Shown piece by piece: positions 8,565 to 17,158 of a stretch of 64,000 nucleotides of DNA. The stretch is taken from contig CATLHJ010000002.1 in assembly GCA_949949035.1 (NCBI GenBank), positions 62,001-126,000 of the forward strand. The letters are read 5' to 3'. Position 1 is the stretch's first letter, and every line of letters starts with the position of its first letter. The position numbers and the translations under genes were made by a program. Under the pieces are notes generated by a model. The model saw only the letters and a program-made list of their open reading frames with translations. It was not told where the DNA came from and did not search any database. This DNA comes from an uncultured Clostridia bacterium (GTDB lineage Bacteria > Bacillota > Clostridia > Christensenellales > UBA1242).

Positions 8565-10089
8565 CAGCAGGGGTATACGCACCCCTAGCACATAAAGCAA
8601 AATTAGTATTGCCTATTGGCGTTGATGTAGTTGTGCCGCCGTCAGGGCAATCGGGAAAAATTAGGTTCATTAGTAGGGCTTCTTTTTGTCCGCTTTTTAA
8701 GTGGAATAAGATTTTCATTTTGTCATCGTACACAATGACGCGGTAGATTAGCGTGTTAATTAACGCCTTACGATTTTGGAAATTGTCATAATCTAATTCG
8801 CGGAAATGGTGTAACCATTTTTGTATATCGGCGTAAGTGTAATTGATTTGCAAGGCTTTTTCGGTCTCAACGGTGTTGGCTAGGGCTTTATTCTCGTTTT
8901 CTAGTTTTTCAATTTGCGCCAAGATTGTGTCAGTGGCTTTGCCGTGCATTAACGCTTGCATTAAGTTGTCGATTGATTTTTGGTTGGCTGCTACCAAGTT
9001 TTCTAGCCGTTTAATCTCGCTGTCGTTTTGTTCAGCTTTAATTAGCGTGTAGGTTTCGGCGGCAATCATATCAATAAATTCATCGGTTAAAGTGCGGACA
9101 ATTTCTTGCACAACGGCGTCTTCAATGATTTTTTGACGGATGGTGCGTTTGTCGCATTGGTGTGATGGAATAATATTGACACAGCGGTAGTAATGGTGCA
9201 GTTTCCCCGTTTTGCTGGTGGCACTGATGCCCGTCATTTTGGCGCCGCATTTGCCGCAAATCAATTTGTCGGAAAGTAGGTAAGGAACTTTCGCTTTGCC
9301 ACGAGCGGGTGCGGCTGCGTATTTAGCAAGCACTTGTTGCACTTGGGTAAACAAATTATCGTCAATAATCCGCGGAATCCCGCCGTCGGTTTCTTGACCT
9401 TGAAAGATGTATTTGCCAAGGTAACGGCGGTTGTTGAAAATGCTGTGAAAACTGTTTTTGTTCCATTTGGCTCCGTGCGATGTTTTGATGCCGTGTTCGT
9501 TCAGGTAGTCGCCAATTTGTACATAGTTGTAACCACTGGCTAACATTTGGAACATTTTTTTGACGATTGGGGCAGTATTGTCATCGATGACGATATTTTT
9601 CTCGGTGTCAACCTTGTAGCCAAGCGGTACAGCACCACCAAAGAATTTGCATTTAGACGCCGAGATAGCAATGCCGCGTTTAATTTTCTGGGCGAGTTCT
9701 GCCGAGTAATATTCCGCCATACTTTCCAAGACGCCTTCGATTAAAATACCGCTGGCATCGTCAGTAATATTTTCCTTGGCGGATAACACGCGAACACCGT
9801 TTTTCTTTAATTTAGATTTATAAATGGCACTATCGTAACGGTTGCGGGCAAAGCGGTCCAACTGGTAAACAATCACAAATTGAAAGGCTTTTTTCTTGCT
9901 GTCTTCAATCATTTGCAAAAAGTCTGGTCGTTTATCAGTTGTTCCCGTTAAAGCACGGTCAATGTATTCGTGAATAATGTGCAAGTCACTGCGTTTGGCG
10001 AACGCATAGCATTCTGCTAGTTGCCCTTCGATTGATTGTTCATTTTGTGAGTGTGAACTAAATCGTGCATAAATTACGGCATTTTTCAT
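8458..10089 (-). CDS. Large serine recombinase (site-specific integrase)
   Basis: This 543-aa protein is a large serine recombinase. The N-terminal resolvase domain has the YARFS motif (Ser11 nucleophile) and a conserved QLDRFARN segment. A recombinase domain follows (about residues 150-260), then a zinc ribbon (CGKCGAKM ... C near 285-320), a coiled coil (about 360-420) and a C-terminal tail. The last 35 or so residues are encoded by sequence that is also the tmRNA 3' part, so they depend on the integration state. This is typical for an integrase reading into its own attachment site. Start ATG 10087-10089 is preceded by an AAAGGAG Shine-Dalgarno. It presumably drives integration and excision at ssrA. 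Confidence 0.93.
   Translation of the reverse strand: MKNAVIYARFSSHSQNEQSIEGQLAECYAFAKRSDLHIIHEYIDRALTGTTDKRPDFLQMIEDSKKKAFQFVIVYQLDRFARNRYDSAIYKSKLKKNGVRVLSAKENITDDASGILIEGVLESMAEYYSAELAQKIKRGIAISASKCKFFGGAVPLGYKVDTEKNIVIDDNTAPIVKKMFQMLASGYNYVQIGDYLNEHGIKTSHGAKWNKNSFHSIFNNRRYLGKYIFQGQETDGGIPRIIDDNLFTQVQQVLAKYAAAPARGKAKVPYLLSDKLICGKCGAKMTGISATSKTGKLHHYYRCVNIIPSHQCDKRTIRQKIIEDAVVQEIVRTLTDEFIDMIAAETYTLIKAEQNDSEIKRLENLVAANQKSIDNLMQALMHGKATDTILAQIEKLENENKALANTVETEKALQINYTYADIQKWLHHFRELDYDNFQNRKALINTLIYRVIVYDDKMKILFHLKSGQKEALLMNLIFPDCPDGGTTTSTPIGNTNFALCARGAYTPAVVETSGIEPESDWFLVRTSTYIVVIYFPTDKLTTK
8558..8567 (+). other. Candidate attL core at the ssrA 3' end
   Basis: TCCACCACAG spans the tmRNA acceptor/CCA end. 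The same 10 bp recurs at 19686-19695, just past the AT-rich cargo, in direct orientation, as expected for attL/attR of an element carrying the neighbouring recombinase. The repeat is short, so the assignment is tentative. Confidence 0.45.
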
Positions 10090-10550
10090 TTTTTACTCCT
10101 TTTTTGCCTTAAAAGGCAAGGCTCCGCCATTGCCGCTTGGCTACCCGTCCCACTGGCGACAGCAAGGACAGTCAAGGGTCTGCCACGCAGTGGACGGCGT
10201 TTTATGCCTAACGGGAGATAAATCGCCGCCCTTGACGGTGCTTGCCGACAGTGGTAGCAGAAAAACATTGTTTCAATGTAGATATTACTTGCTGGTTTGA
10301 CTTGTGGATTTTTGTCGTAATCTTAGATAAATTGACGATTATAAAAAACTTTTAGTAAAAACCTTGCCATTTGCCTTTCCCCGTGTCTATAGGTAGGGGC
10401 TATAAAAATAAAACCTTAACACCCCCTGCGTGAAGTGCTTATAGGTAGGGGGCACGGCGGGCAATGGCGGCGCAGCCGCCTTGCCCGCGGGCGTGTATAG
10501 TATTACCACGCCACCCCGTAACACTGTAACAACATTAAAAGGAGTAGAAG
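10090..10550. other. Structured non-coding region between two recombinase genes
   Basis: These 461 bp hold no convincing gene. GTCAAGGG (10171-10178) is complementary to CCCTTGAC (10229-10236), with further partial pairing around them. A 14-bp GC-rich hairpin with a 3-nt GCA loop and one bulged T lies at 10457-10488 without a T-tract. The motif TATAGGTAGGGG occurs twice in direct repeat (about 10388 and 10440). The GC content is much higher than in the cargo genes. It could be a recombination or transfer site, or a structured RNA; the sequence alone does not decide. Confidence 0.4.
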
Positions 10551-10739
10551 ATGTGTAAAACGAATAATTTGCCAAATCGCTTTGACGGTATTTCAGTTAT
10601 CTATTTTGATGACAAAAGTCGCAACCGCTACGTGAAATTACCGGCGGATCAAGAACTGGCAAAACAGTTAGCCAGTTTGCTTTATCACAATGTAAAAATC
10701 ACAATTAGCCAAGACAAGCAAAAGGAGACTGTAAAATGA
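10551..10739 (+). CDS. Small protein, possible recombination factor
   Basis: This 62-aa protein of unknown function starts at an ATG with a good Shine-Dalgarno (AAAGGAG) and ends in an ATGA overlap with the tyrosine recombinase gene, so the two are co-translated. It has no cysteine pair or membrane segment, and its composition is mixed and charged. Its position immediately before an integrase suggests an accessory DNA-binding or directionality role, but nothing in the sequence proves that. Confidence 0.65.
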   Translation: MCKTNNLPNRFDGISVIYFDDKSRNRYVKLPADQELAKQLASLLYHNVKITISQDKQKETVK

Positions 10740-11653
10740 AATATCAAAATTGGTTAAACGAATGGTTGGAAAATTATATTAAACCGACCCATAAGCAACG
10801 GACTTACGATCGCTATTGGCAAGTTGTCAATACCCATATTTTGGCAAGTTTGGGTAATTATGAGTTAAATGCTATCACACCCTTGATCCTGCAAAAGTAT
10901 GTTGCCCAGTTGCTGCAAAACGGTAATCAGCAAACGGGGCAGTCATTGTCTGCAAATACGGTTAATGGCATTATTTCAATTTTGCAATCGTCCTTAAAAA
11001 CGGCGTATACCTTGGGGCTGTGCGACGAATACGTCGGCAATAAAATTGCCCGTCCCAAAATCACCGAAAAACAAGTTTCGTGTTTTAACCTGACAGAACA
11101 AAAACAAATTGAACACTATGTCCTCACTAACAAAAAGTTCAAACTTTATGGTGTGATAATTTGTTTGTATACAGGTTTACGTATCGGCGAATTATTAGGA
11201 TTAGAGTGGCGTGATCTTGATTTTAATAAAGGCATTTTGACAGTATCCAAGACAGTTTACGATCACCAAGGTCAGCGCTGTATTGATACTCCGAAAACAA
11301 TCACTTCTTGCCGCATGATTCCGTTGCCCAAACAATTGCTGCCGGTCTTGAGAAACTTAAAGCAAAATACCAAATCAAACTGTATAGTGGTGGATAAAGA
11401 TAATCGTCCTATCTCGGTCCGCAGTTACCAACGCAGTTTTGAATTATTACAAAAGAAATTGAAAATTGCCCATCGGGGGTTTCACGCTTTGCGGCATACT
11501 TTCGCTACGCGGGCATTGGAGTGCGGTATGGATGTAAAATCACTTTCGGAAATCTTGGGGCATAAAAATACCAGCATTACACTTAATCGTTACGTGCATT
11601 CGCTACTGGAACATAAGCAATCAATGATGAATAAACTTGGTAAATTGTTATAG
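10736..11653 (+). CDS. Tyrosine recombinase (phage integrase family)
   Basis: This 305-aa protein is a complete tyrosine recombinase. The N-terminal SAM-like core-binding domain covers about residues 1-100. The catalytic residues are Arg149 (TGLRIGELLGL), Lys172, His250 and Arg253 (HALRHTFATR), His276 (LGHKNTSIT) and Tyr286 (LNRYVH). The gene ends 6 bp before a pair of 23-bp perfect inverted repeats that bracket a promoter. This tight linkage suggests the enzyme inverts that segment, although it could also act in element mobility. Its start overlaps the upstream small gene. Confidence 0.93.
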   Translation: MKYQNWLNEWLENYIKPTHKQRTYDRYWQVVNTHILASLGNYELNAITPLILQKYVAQLLQNGNQQTGQSLSANTVNGIISILQSSLKTAYTLGLCDEYVGNKIARPKITEKQVSCFNLTEQKQIEHYVLTNKKFKLYGVIICLYTGLRIGELLGLEWRDLDFNKGILTVSKTVYDHQGQRCIDTPKTITSCRMIPLPKQLLPVLRNLKQNTKSNCIVVDKDNRPISVRSYQRSFELLQKKLKIAHRGFHALRHTFATRALECGMDVKSLSEILGHKNTSITLNRYVHSLLEHKQSMMNKLGKLL

Positions 11654-11658
11654 AAAAG

Positions 11659-11815
11659 TGTTCATCAAATATTTTAATCGGCGTACATATTTACAATAAA
11701 ACTATACCATAGTCACCTGAAAATCGCAAACAAGTTATCAAAATTGTTCATTTACATGATATTTACCGCCACAAATTGCTCCATTTTGTTCTCCGATTAA
11801 AATATTTGATGAACA
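11659..11815. promoter_or_regulatory. Putative invertible promoter cassette with 23-bp inverted repeats
   Basis: The arms at 11659-11681 and 11793-11815 are perfect 23-bp inverted repeats around 111 bp. On the minus strand the interior carries TTGCGA (11724-11729), a 17-bp spacer and TATAGT (11701-11706) preceded by TG, an extended -10. In the sequenced orientation this promoter points left, back into the recombinase gene. Inversion would point it right, into the methylase operon starting at 11854. The layout is that of an invertible phase-variation switch. The loop is far too long for a terminator. Confidence 0.75.
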
Positions 11816-11853
11816 AATGTTTTGTCGTTATGTACATAAAATGGGAGTTACAA

Positions 11854-12792
11854 ATGGCAAATCAATCACTTAATAAGGCAAAGATTGAAAAGAATGATGA
11901 ATTTTATACTTTAATGAGTGATATTGAAAACGAATTATCAAGATATGATTTCTCCCAATTCAAAGATAAAATTGTATATTGTAATTGTGATGACCCTACA
12001 TGGAGCAACTTTTTTAAATTTTTTACTAAGTGGGGTAAGCGTATGGGAATTAGTGAAGTCCATTTTACCAATTATGCCAATACAAAAAGAAAATGGAATA
12101 AACAATTAACACTTTTTGAAGCGCTTGATTTAAAGGAAAGTGCAGAAGATGATAGATGTGGTACGGCACACCATTGGACTTTTTATCCAGAAACTAATCA
12201 AATTACTAAAAGAAATCTTAAGGGTAATGGAGACTTTCGTAGCCTGGAGTGTATTGAAATTTTAAGGAAATGTGATATAGTCGTCACTAATCCACCATTT
12301 AGTATTTTTAATGATTTTCTCAATCTACTTATTAAATATGATAAATCGTATTTGATAATTAGTGATGATAATAAATTATCGAATATTGATATTTTTCCAT
12401 TAATAAAAGCCAACAAACTTTGGTTAGGCTATACTCGAGTAAAAAAGTTTTTACAACCAGATGGCACATACAAAACTTTTGGAAACAAATGTTGGTATAC
12501 AAATTTAGAAGTAACATATCGTCGGCAACCAGTTATTTTACATGATCAAGACCTAACGCGATTCAAAAAATATGATAATTACAACGCTATTGAAATTCCC
12601 GAAGTTAAATATATCCCAGATAGTTATTATGAACCCATTGGATTACCGATAACTTTTTTACATAAATTTTGTCCTGAACAGTTTGAAATAATTGGTATGT
12701 CAGGTGTAGATATAAAAATCAAGGGTGGACGCTTTTATGTGGCGGGTAGACGCTTGCAGCCAAGATTAGTTGTTCAAAGGAGAAAAATATAA
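11854..12792 (+). CDS. EcoRI-family adenine-specific DNA methyltransferase
   Basis: This 312-aa protein resembles the EcoRI methylase family (N6-adenine methylation). It shares the N-terminal KNDEFYT segment, the catalytic motif IV NPPFS (residues 146-150) and the following DFLNLLIKYDKSYLIISDDN region. I chose ATG 11854 because GGGAG lies 9 bp upstream; an earlier in-frame ATG at 11776 would lie inside the invertible cassette and lacks a ribosome site. The gene is AT-rich and rich in AGA/ATA codons, unlike the chromosomal neighbours, which points to horizontal transfer. It starts 38 bp after the right inverted repeat, so its expression probably depends on the switch. A DUF262-HNH nuclease follows immediately. 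Confidence 0.85.
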   Translation: MANQSLNKAKIEKNDEFYTLMSDIENELSRYDFSQFKDKIVYCNCDDPTWSNFFKFFTKWGKRMGISEVHFTNYANTKRKWNKQLTLFEALDLKESAEDDRCGTAHHWTFYPETNQITKRNLKGNGDFRSLECIEILRKCDIVVTNPPFSIFNDFLNLLIKYDKSYLIISDDNKLSNIDIFPLIKANKLWLGYTRVKKFLQPDGTYKTFGNKCWYTNLEVTYRRQPVILHDQDLTRFKKYDNYNAIEIPEVKYIPDSYYEPIGLPITFLHKFCPEQFEIIGMSGVDIKIKGGRFYVAGRRLQPRLVVQRRKI

Positions 12793-12793
12793 A

Positions 12794-13870
12794 ATGCAAT
12801 ATCAAATCGCAATTAGAACAATCAAAGATTTGCTGAATGATCAAGTATATTTAACCAATATCAATATGCAAAGAAAGTATATTTACAACCACGAACAGGC
12901 ATCTCATTTACTTGATAGTATTCAAAAGGGAATACCAATTCCAGCAATTTATTTGTGGGATAACCGTGATGGTACTTTTGATGTATTAGACGGGAAGCAG
13001 AGAATAACTGTCATGCGTTTATATGTTAATCCAAAATATTTACCTGGCGGAGTGCATAATTTTTTCATTGACCACATGGACATTAGAAATTTTGAAAGCT
13101 ATCAAATTCCCGTCATTATTTGTTCTGGAACCGAAGAAGAGAAAATTGAAACGTTTAAGCGAATTAATACTACTGCGGTTGCCTTAAAAGAATTTGAAAT
13201 TTACAACGCGTTATATCAGGGAACTTTTGTTGAAGAATTTGGTAACTGGGGCATTGGCTTATCACCAAACGAAGAATTGTTTTTCGGTAAAAGCATAAGG
13301 GGTGAAAACTGTATTAAAGCAGTAAAATTATTTACTGAGAAACCAGAAAATTATTTTAAGCATAATCGCAATCAATCCTTTGTGAATGGACTTAAAAGAG
13401 AGCTTGATGTTTTGGTTGAAACCACGCTTAACCTGTTCAAGGATTACGGAAATGATTATTACATTTTGGCTAAAATTGTACTAGAAAATATTAATAATAT
13501 CTCGTTAATTAATAGTTGGAAATTAAACAAAAGAACAATTACCGATTTATTAATTGAGTATGCTAATAACGGCGAATTGGCTAACGCACCCAGCCGTGAA
13601 AGTTTTTATAAGGAATTATTAGGTTGTTATACAATTACAGGTTTAGACAGTAAGCGGTTTTTCACAAAAGATGATAAAAAAGCCTTATATGAAAAATTAA
13701 GTAAAGGATTGAGTAGTGGAAAAAGAGTTTGTCCAACCTGTGGCAAAGAATTTAGTTTTGACCAATTCGAAGTCGACCATGTTTTGCCTTGGAGTAAAGG
13801 CGGCAAGACGTGTTTAGATAACGCCCAATTATTGTGTAAGGGCTGTAATGTTAAGAAAAGCAATCAATAA
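12794..13870 (+). CDS. DUF262 / HNH endonuclease protein (restriction partner)
   Basis: This 358-aa protein starts with a DUF262 (ParB/Srx-like NTPase) domain containing the signature DGKQR at residues 66-70 and the FKRINTT segment. It ends in an HNH nuclease with a CPTCG...CKGC zinc site and the core VDHVLPWSKGG...DNAQLL. This architecture is known from GmrSD-type and related modification-linked nucleases. The ATG at 12794 follows GGAG by about 11 bp and directly follows the methylase stop. As the partner of the EcoRI-like methylase it is the likely restriction component, an inference from adjacency. Confidence 0.85.
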   Translation: MQYQIAIRTIKDLLNDQVYLTNINMQRKYIYNHEQASHLLDSIQKGIPIPAIYLWDNRDGTFDVLDGKQRITVMRLYVNPKYLPGGVHNFFIDHMDIRNFESYQIPVIICSGTEEEKIETFKRINTTAVALKEFEIYNALYQGTFVEEFGNWGIGLSPNEELFFGKSIRGENCIKAVKLFTEKPENYFKHNRNQSFVNGLKRELDVLVETTLNLFKDYGNDYYILAKIVLENINNISLINSWKLNKRTITDLLIEYANNGELANAPSRESFYKELLGCYTITGLDSKRFFTKDDKKALYEKLSKGLSSGKRVCPTCGKEFSFDQFEVDHVLPWSKGGKTCLDNAQLLCKGCNVKKSNQ

Positions 13871-14008
13871 ATAGTTTTAATAGTGAGCAATTGATTGTTT
13901 AATTAGTACTTAATGTGATTGAAAATTTATTATTCTTTATGCTTATCGGGCATATACAGCAAATATTTCAGAATTCTAAAACTAATTTAAAATCAAATAT
14001 AAATATGT

Positions 14009-14014
14009 TATAAT
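14009..14014 (+). promoter_or_regulatory. Possible promoter of the HNH gene
   Basis: TATAAT at 14009-14014 has TTTAAA 17 bp upstream (13986-13991) and lies 30 bp before the ATG at 14045, which has a clear AGGAG Shine-Dalgarno. The 174-bp gap to the previous gene fits an independent transcription start. Confidence 0.45.
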
Positions 14015-14044
14015 CGGATTATAAAATCCAGGAGAAAAACGAAA

Positions 14045-14788
14045 ATGATTCCGAAAGAGTTACTTCAGAATGAATATAAGTCTTGGTTGCAGCAGAATGT
14101 TAAAACAGAGTCAAGTAGGAATAAGTATTTTTCTGCGATACAAATTATAAGTAAAGAAATGTTGGCACTTAAGGTAATAGATAAAGATCTGTTTGAGGTA
14201 GTAAATTTTGAAGATTTTATAATCTTATGTGATAAAATATTAAAAAATAATTTCTTTATCAAGAAAGATCGGGTTGGACACAATATGTATAGTTCAGCAT
14301 TGCGTAATTATTATAGAAATTTTTTGGCTGAAAAGTTTTATTGTGACAATGATATTGTATTAGATATGAATACATCTACATGGACTGATGAGACTGACAA
14401 AGGAGAATATAGAGCAGAAATATCGTTATCAACATTGTCTAAATTGCAAGAACTTAAAAGTGGGAATATAACCGAAGGTGAAAAAAGAAAAATTCAATCT
14501 TATGTTTACGAAAGAAATAGTAGAGCAAGGCTTCTGTGTATAGAGCATTATGGTTCAGTATGTCAAGTTTGTGGTTGCGATATGGCGAAAATCTATGGGG
14601 AAGAATTTACTGGTAAGATACATGTCCATCATAAAGTGCCACTAAATGAAATTGCACAATCATATGAAGTTGATCCAATAAAAGATTTAGTACCTGTGTG
14701 CCCTAATTGTCATATGATACTACATTGCAAGAAAGATGGTTATTATACGGTGGACGAGATTAGAGAGAAAATTAATAAGTTGAGGTAA
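14045..14788 (+). CDS. HNH endonuclease (McrA-like)
   Basis: This 247-aa protein has an HNH domain in its C-terminal third: CQVCGCDM, then the ββα metal core HVHHKVPLNEI and VCPNCHMILH. The N-terminal 150 residues are helical and charged and are not recognised; they may recognise DNA. Stand-alone HNH enzymes of this kind act as restriction endonucleases, including modification-dependent ones. AT-rich like the other cargo genes, it sits between the adenine methylase module and the sensor/receiver/C5-methylase module, so which one it serves is open. Confidence 0.8.
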   Translation: MIPKELLQNEYKSWLQQNVKTESSRNKYFSAIQIISKEMLALKVIDKDLFEVVNFEDFIILCDKILKNNFFIKKDRVGHNMYSSALRNYYRNFLAEKFYCDNDIVLDMNTSTWTDETDKGEYRAEISLSTLSKLQELKSGNITEGEKRKIQSYVYERNSRARLLCIEHYGSVCQVCGCDMAKIYGEEFTGKIHVHHKVPLNEIAQSYEVDPIKDLVPVCPNCHMILHCKKDGYYTVDEIREKINKLR

Positions 14789-14995
14789 ATTATTACGTAT
14801 ATCTATAACTACAATCTATACTATGAAAGTGTTGTAGACTAAAGAAAAGTAATAAATCTTTGATTCAAAAGTTTTTAAAAAATTATAGATTATTGAGATA
14901 TAGGAAATTAAGTTAATAAAAAGTAATACACAGTTTGATAAAAAACGTGTATTATTATTATGGGATTTATTAAATAAGTGTTATAAGAGGTAAGA

Positions 14996-17158
14996 ATGAA
15001 AAAAGTTCAAGTTTCTAATATCAAAATTCACCCCAGATCAATTGAGGCGATGGGGGCAAGTTTGGTTACTAATGATAATGTAGCGATTTTAGAATTAGTT
15101 AAAAATGCATATGATGCATTCGCATATAAAGTCAATATAACATTTAGTCACGACAATTCAAAGATAACTATTATTGACGATGGTATTGGAATGACCCTAG
15201 ATGATATAACTGAAAACTGGGCGACCATATCTACAACATATAAAGTTGATAACAAATATATTGAACGTAATGGTATTAAGCGTATAACATCTGGAAACAA
15301 AGGATTAGGGCGATTATCCGCTTCAAGATTGGGTGGAAAATTAACACTTATAACAAAAGCAAAAAATTCACCAATTTTAAAAACGGTATTTGTTTGGGAC
15401 AATTTTTATGAACAAGAAAGTCCAGAAGATTGCAAATTTGATATATACGAATTAGACGTAGATGAGGATATAAAAGAAACTGGCACAAAATTAATAATTG
15501 AAGACCTTAAGGCAAGTTGGGAATCAAGTAAAATTGACGATTTGAAAATAGAATTAGAAAGACTAATTAATCCATTTGATGGCAATAAGGATTTTGTTAT
15601 TACGTTAAATGATAAAATTGAGCCATTAACTATTTTTGATCATTATGAAAATACTGGAATTGTCGAAGTAAACAAATTAATTTCGGATCCAGTCTATAAA
15701 GTAACTGGAAGTGTTGATGATGAGTTAAACGTAGACTATACTTTTGAATATTTTGAGAACTATAATTCCAAAGATAAAAGAAATAAAAAGGTATTGAAAG
15801 GTTTTATATCTTGGGATGAAATTAAAGAAAAGTGCAATGATAGTAATTCTGAAACTATTCCTTATCATGATGATATAACTTGCGGAAAGTTTGGTTTTGA
15901 GTTTAGAATTTGGGAATTACAATCAGATTATCTTAATGAAATTGCAAATAGATATGGATTAAAATCAACCAGTATAGTAAGAAAAATTATAAATAATCAG
16001 AAAGGGATATCAGTTTATAGAGATGGAATTTTGGTTTTGCCAAAATCTGAAAATTCTAGAGATTGGTTAGGGCTAGACAAAAAGCGTATAAGTCAAATAG
16101 GTCGAAGATTATCTACAGCACAAATAATTGGTCAAATTAATATTTCGATCAATGAAAATCCTAAGTTACTAGATACTTCTAGTAGGGAAAGTTTTGTTAA
16201 AAACGAAGAGTTTGATAACTTCTACGCAGTTTGTGTAGCTGGAATCATTAATAAAATTCAGCAGTTGCGTTTACAAGTTAAGCCAGATGCAACTAATCGT
16301 CCTAATGTGAAAGACTTTTTTAAAGATGCATCGCCAGATAAACTAAATTCAGCTGTTGAAGATGCTGTTAAACAAAACAAATCAATTAGTGAAGTGCAGC
16401 AAGTTGTGCAAGATTATAGTAGGGAACTTAAAAGGAGTTTGGCTCTGCTAAAGGAGAGAGTTGAATATTATGCACAGTTAGCTTCAGCTGGTACCTTCAG
16501 TAAGGTAATAATTCATGAAATAAAGAATAACACCAACCCAGTTAAACGCTTTAATAGGAGCGTATATGAAATATATTCACCATTTAACGAAAGACTTAAC
16601 AATTATTATAAATTGTCTTGTGATGGATGTGATAGATTAATAAAATTATCTGATACTTTTGCACCTTTAAGTAGGACAACTTTCAAAACAGAAAAGCATA
16701 CTTGTGATCTATATTCAGAATCGAATAATGTTTTGCTCTTAATGAATGATTATTTAACAAATAACAACATTGTAGTTACAAATAATATTCCAAAAGGGAT
16801 TACCGTAAAGTTACATAGCGGTGAAATACAGACTATTTTAATTAATCTTTTAGACAATGCTATATATTGGGTTTGCAGAAACAAAAATCTGAATGATAAA
16901 TTAATTCAATTTAGTGTGGAAGAATGTGATAATGGCTTTATTGAAGTAAGAGTTTCAGATAATGGTATTGGTGTTGATCCGAATCTTGGGGAGAAAATAT
17001 TTGAGCCTGGAATAACATCTAAGCCTTCGGGTTTTGGTATGGGACTTGTTGTAGTTAATGAAATTGTATCAACACATTCGGGATATTTAAAAAACATACA
17101 ACCAGGTGAAATAGCAGATGGTGCAACATTTGCTTTTACGGTTCCAGTGGAGGAGTAA
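14996..17158 (+). CDS. Hsp90/MORC-like ATPase fused to a histidine-kinase module
   Basis: This 720-aa protein has two GHKL ATPase domains. The first (about residues 1-200) has ELVKNAYDA (33-41), DDGIGM (61-66) and GNKGLGRLSASRLG (100-113), followed by an Hsp90/MORC-like second domain (YRDGILVLP...DWLGLDKKR, 341-364). The C-terminal part is kinase-like: an H-box IIHEIKNN with His507, then an N-box LLDNAIYWV (619-626), DNGIGV (655-660) and GFGMGLVVV (679-687). No membrane segment is present, so this is a cytosolic sensor. It overlaps the receiver gene by 1 bp and that gene overlaps a C5 methylase. GHKL ATPases are known partners of restriction-modification genes. The MORC-like half may sense DNA, which is inference. 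Confidence 0.8.
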   Translation: MKKVQVSNIKIHPRSIEAMGASLVTNDNVAILELVKNAYDAFAYKVNITFSHDNSKITIIDDGIGMTLDDITENWATISTTYKVDNKYIERNGIKRITSGNKGLGRLSASRLGGKLTLITKAKNSPILKTVFVWDNFYEQESPEDCKFDIYELDVDEDIKETGTKLIIEDLKASWESSKIDDLKIELERLINPFDGNKDFVITLNDKIEPLTIFDHYENTGIVEVNKLISDPVYKVTGSVDDELNVDYTFEYFENYNSKDKRNKKVLKGFISWDEIKEKCNDSNSETIPYHDDITCGKFGFEFRIWELQSDYLNEIANRYGLKSTSIVRKIINNQKGISVYRDGILVLPKSENSRDWLGLDKKRISQIGRRLSTAQIIGQINISINENPKLLDTSSRESFVKNEEFDNFYAVCVAGIINKIQQLRLQVKPDATNRPNVKDFFKDASPDKLNSAVEDAVKQNKSISEVQQVVQDYSRELKRSLALLKERVEYYAQLASAGTFSKVIIHEIKNNTNPVKRFNRSVYEIYSPFNERLNNYYKLSCDGCDRLIKLSDTFAPLSRTTFKTEKHTCDLYSESNNVLLLMNDYLTNNNIVVTNNIPKGITVKLHSGEIQTILINLLDNAIYWVCRNKNLNDKLIQFSVEECDNGFIEVRVSDNGIGVDPNLGEKIFEPGITSKPSGFGMGLVVVNEIVSTHSGYLKNIQPGEIADGATFAFTVPVEE

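Noticed and set aside
10086-10268. 60-residue minus-strand frame upstream of the serine recombinase
   Set aside because: It overlaps complementary, hairpin-rich sequence, has no ribosome site and has an implausible composition; treated as non-coding structure.
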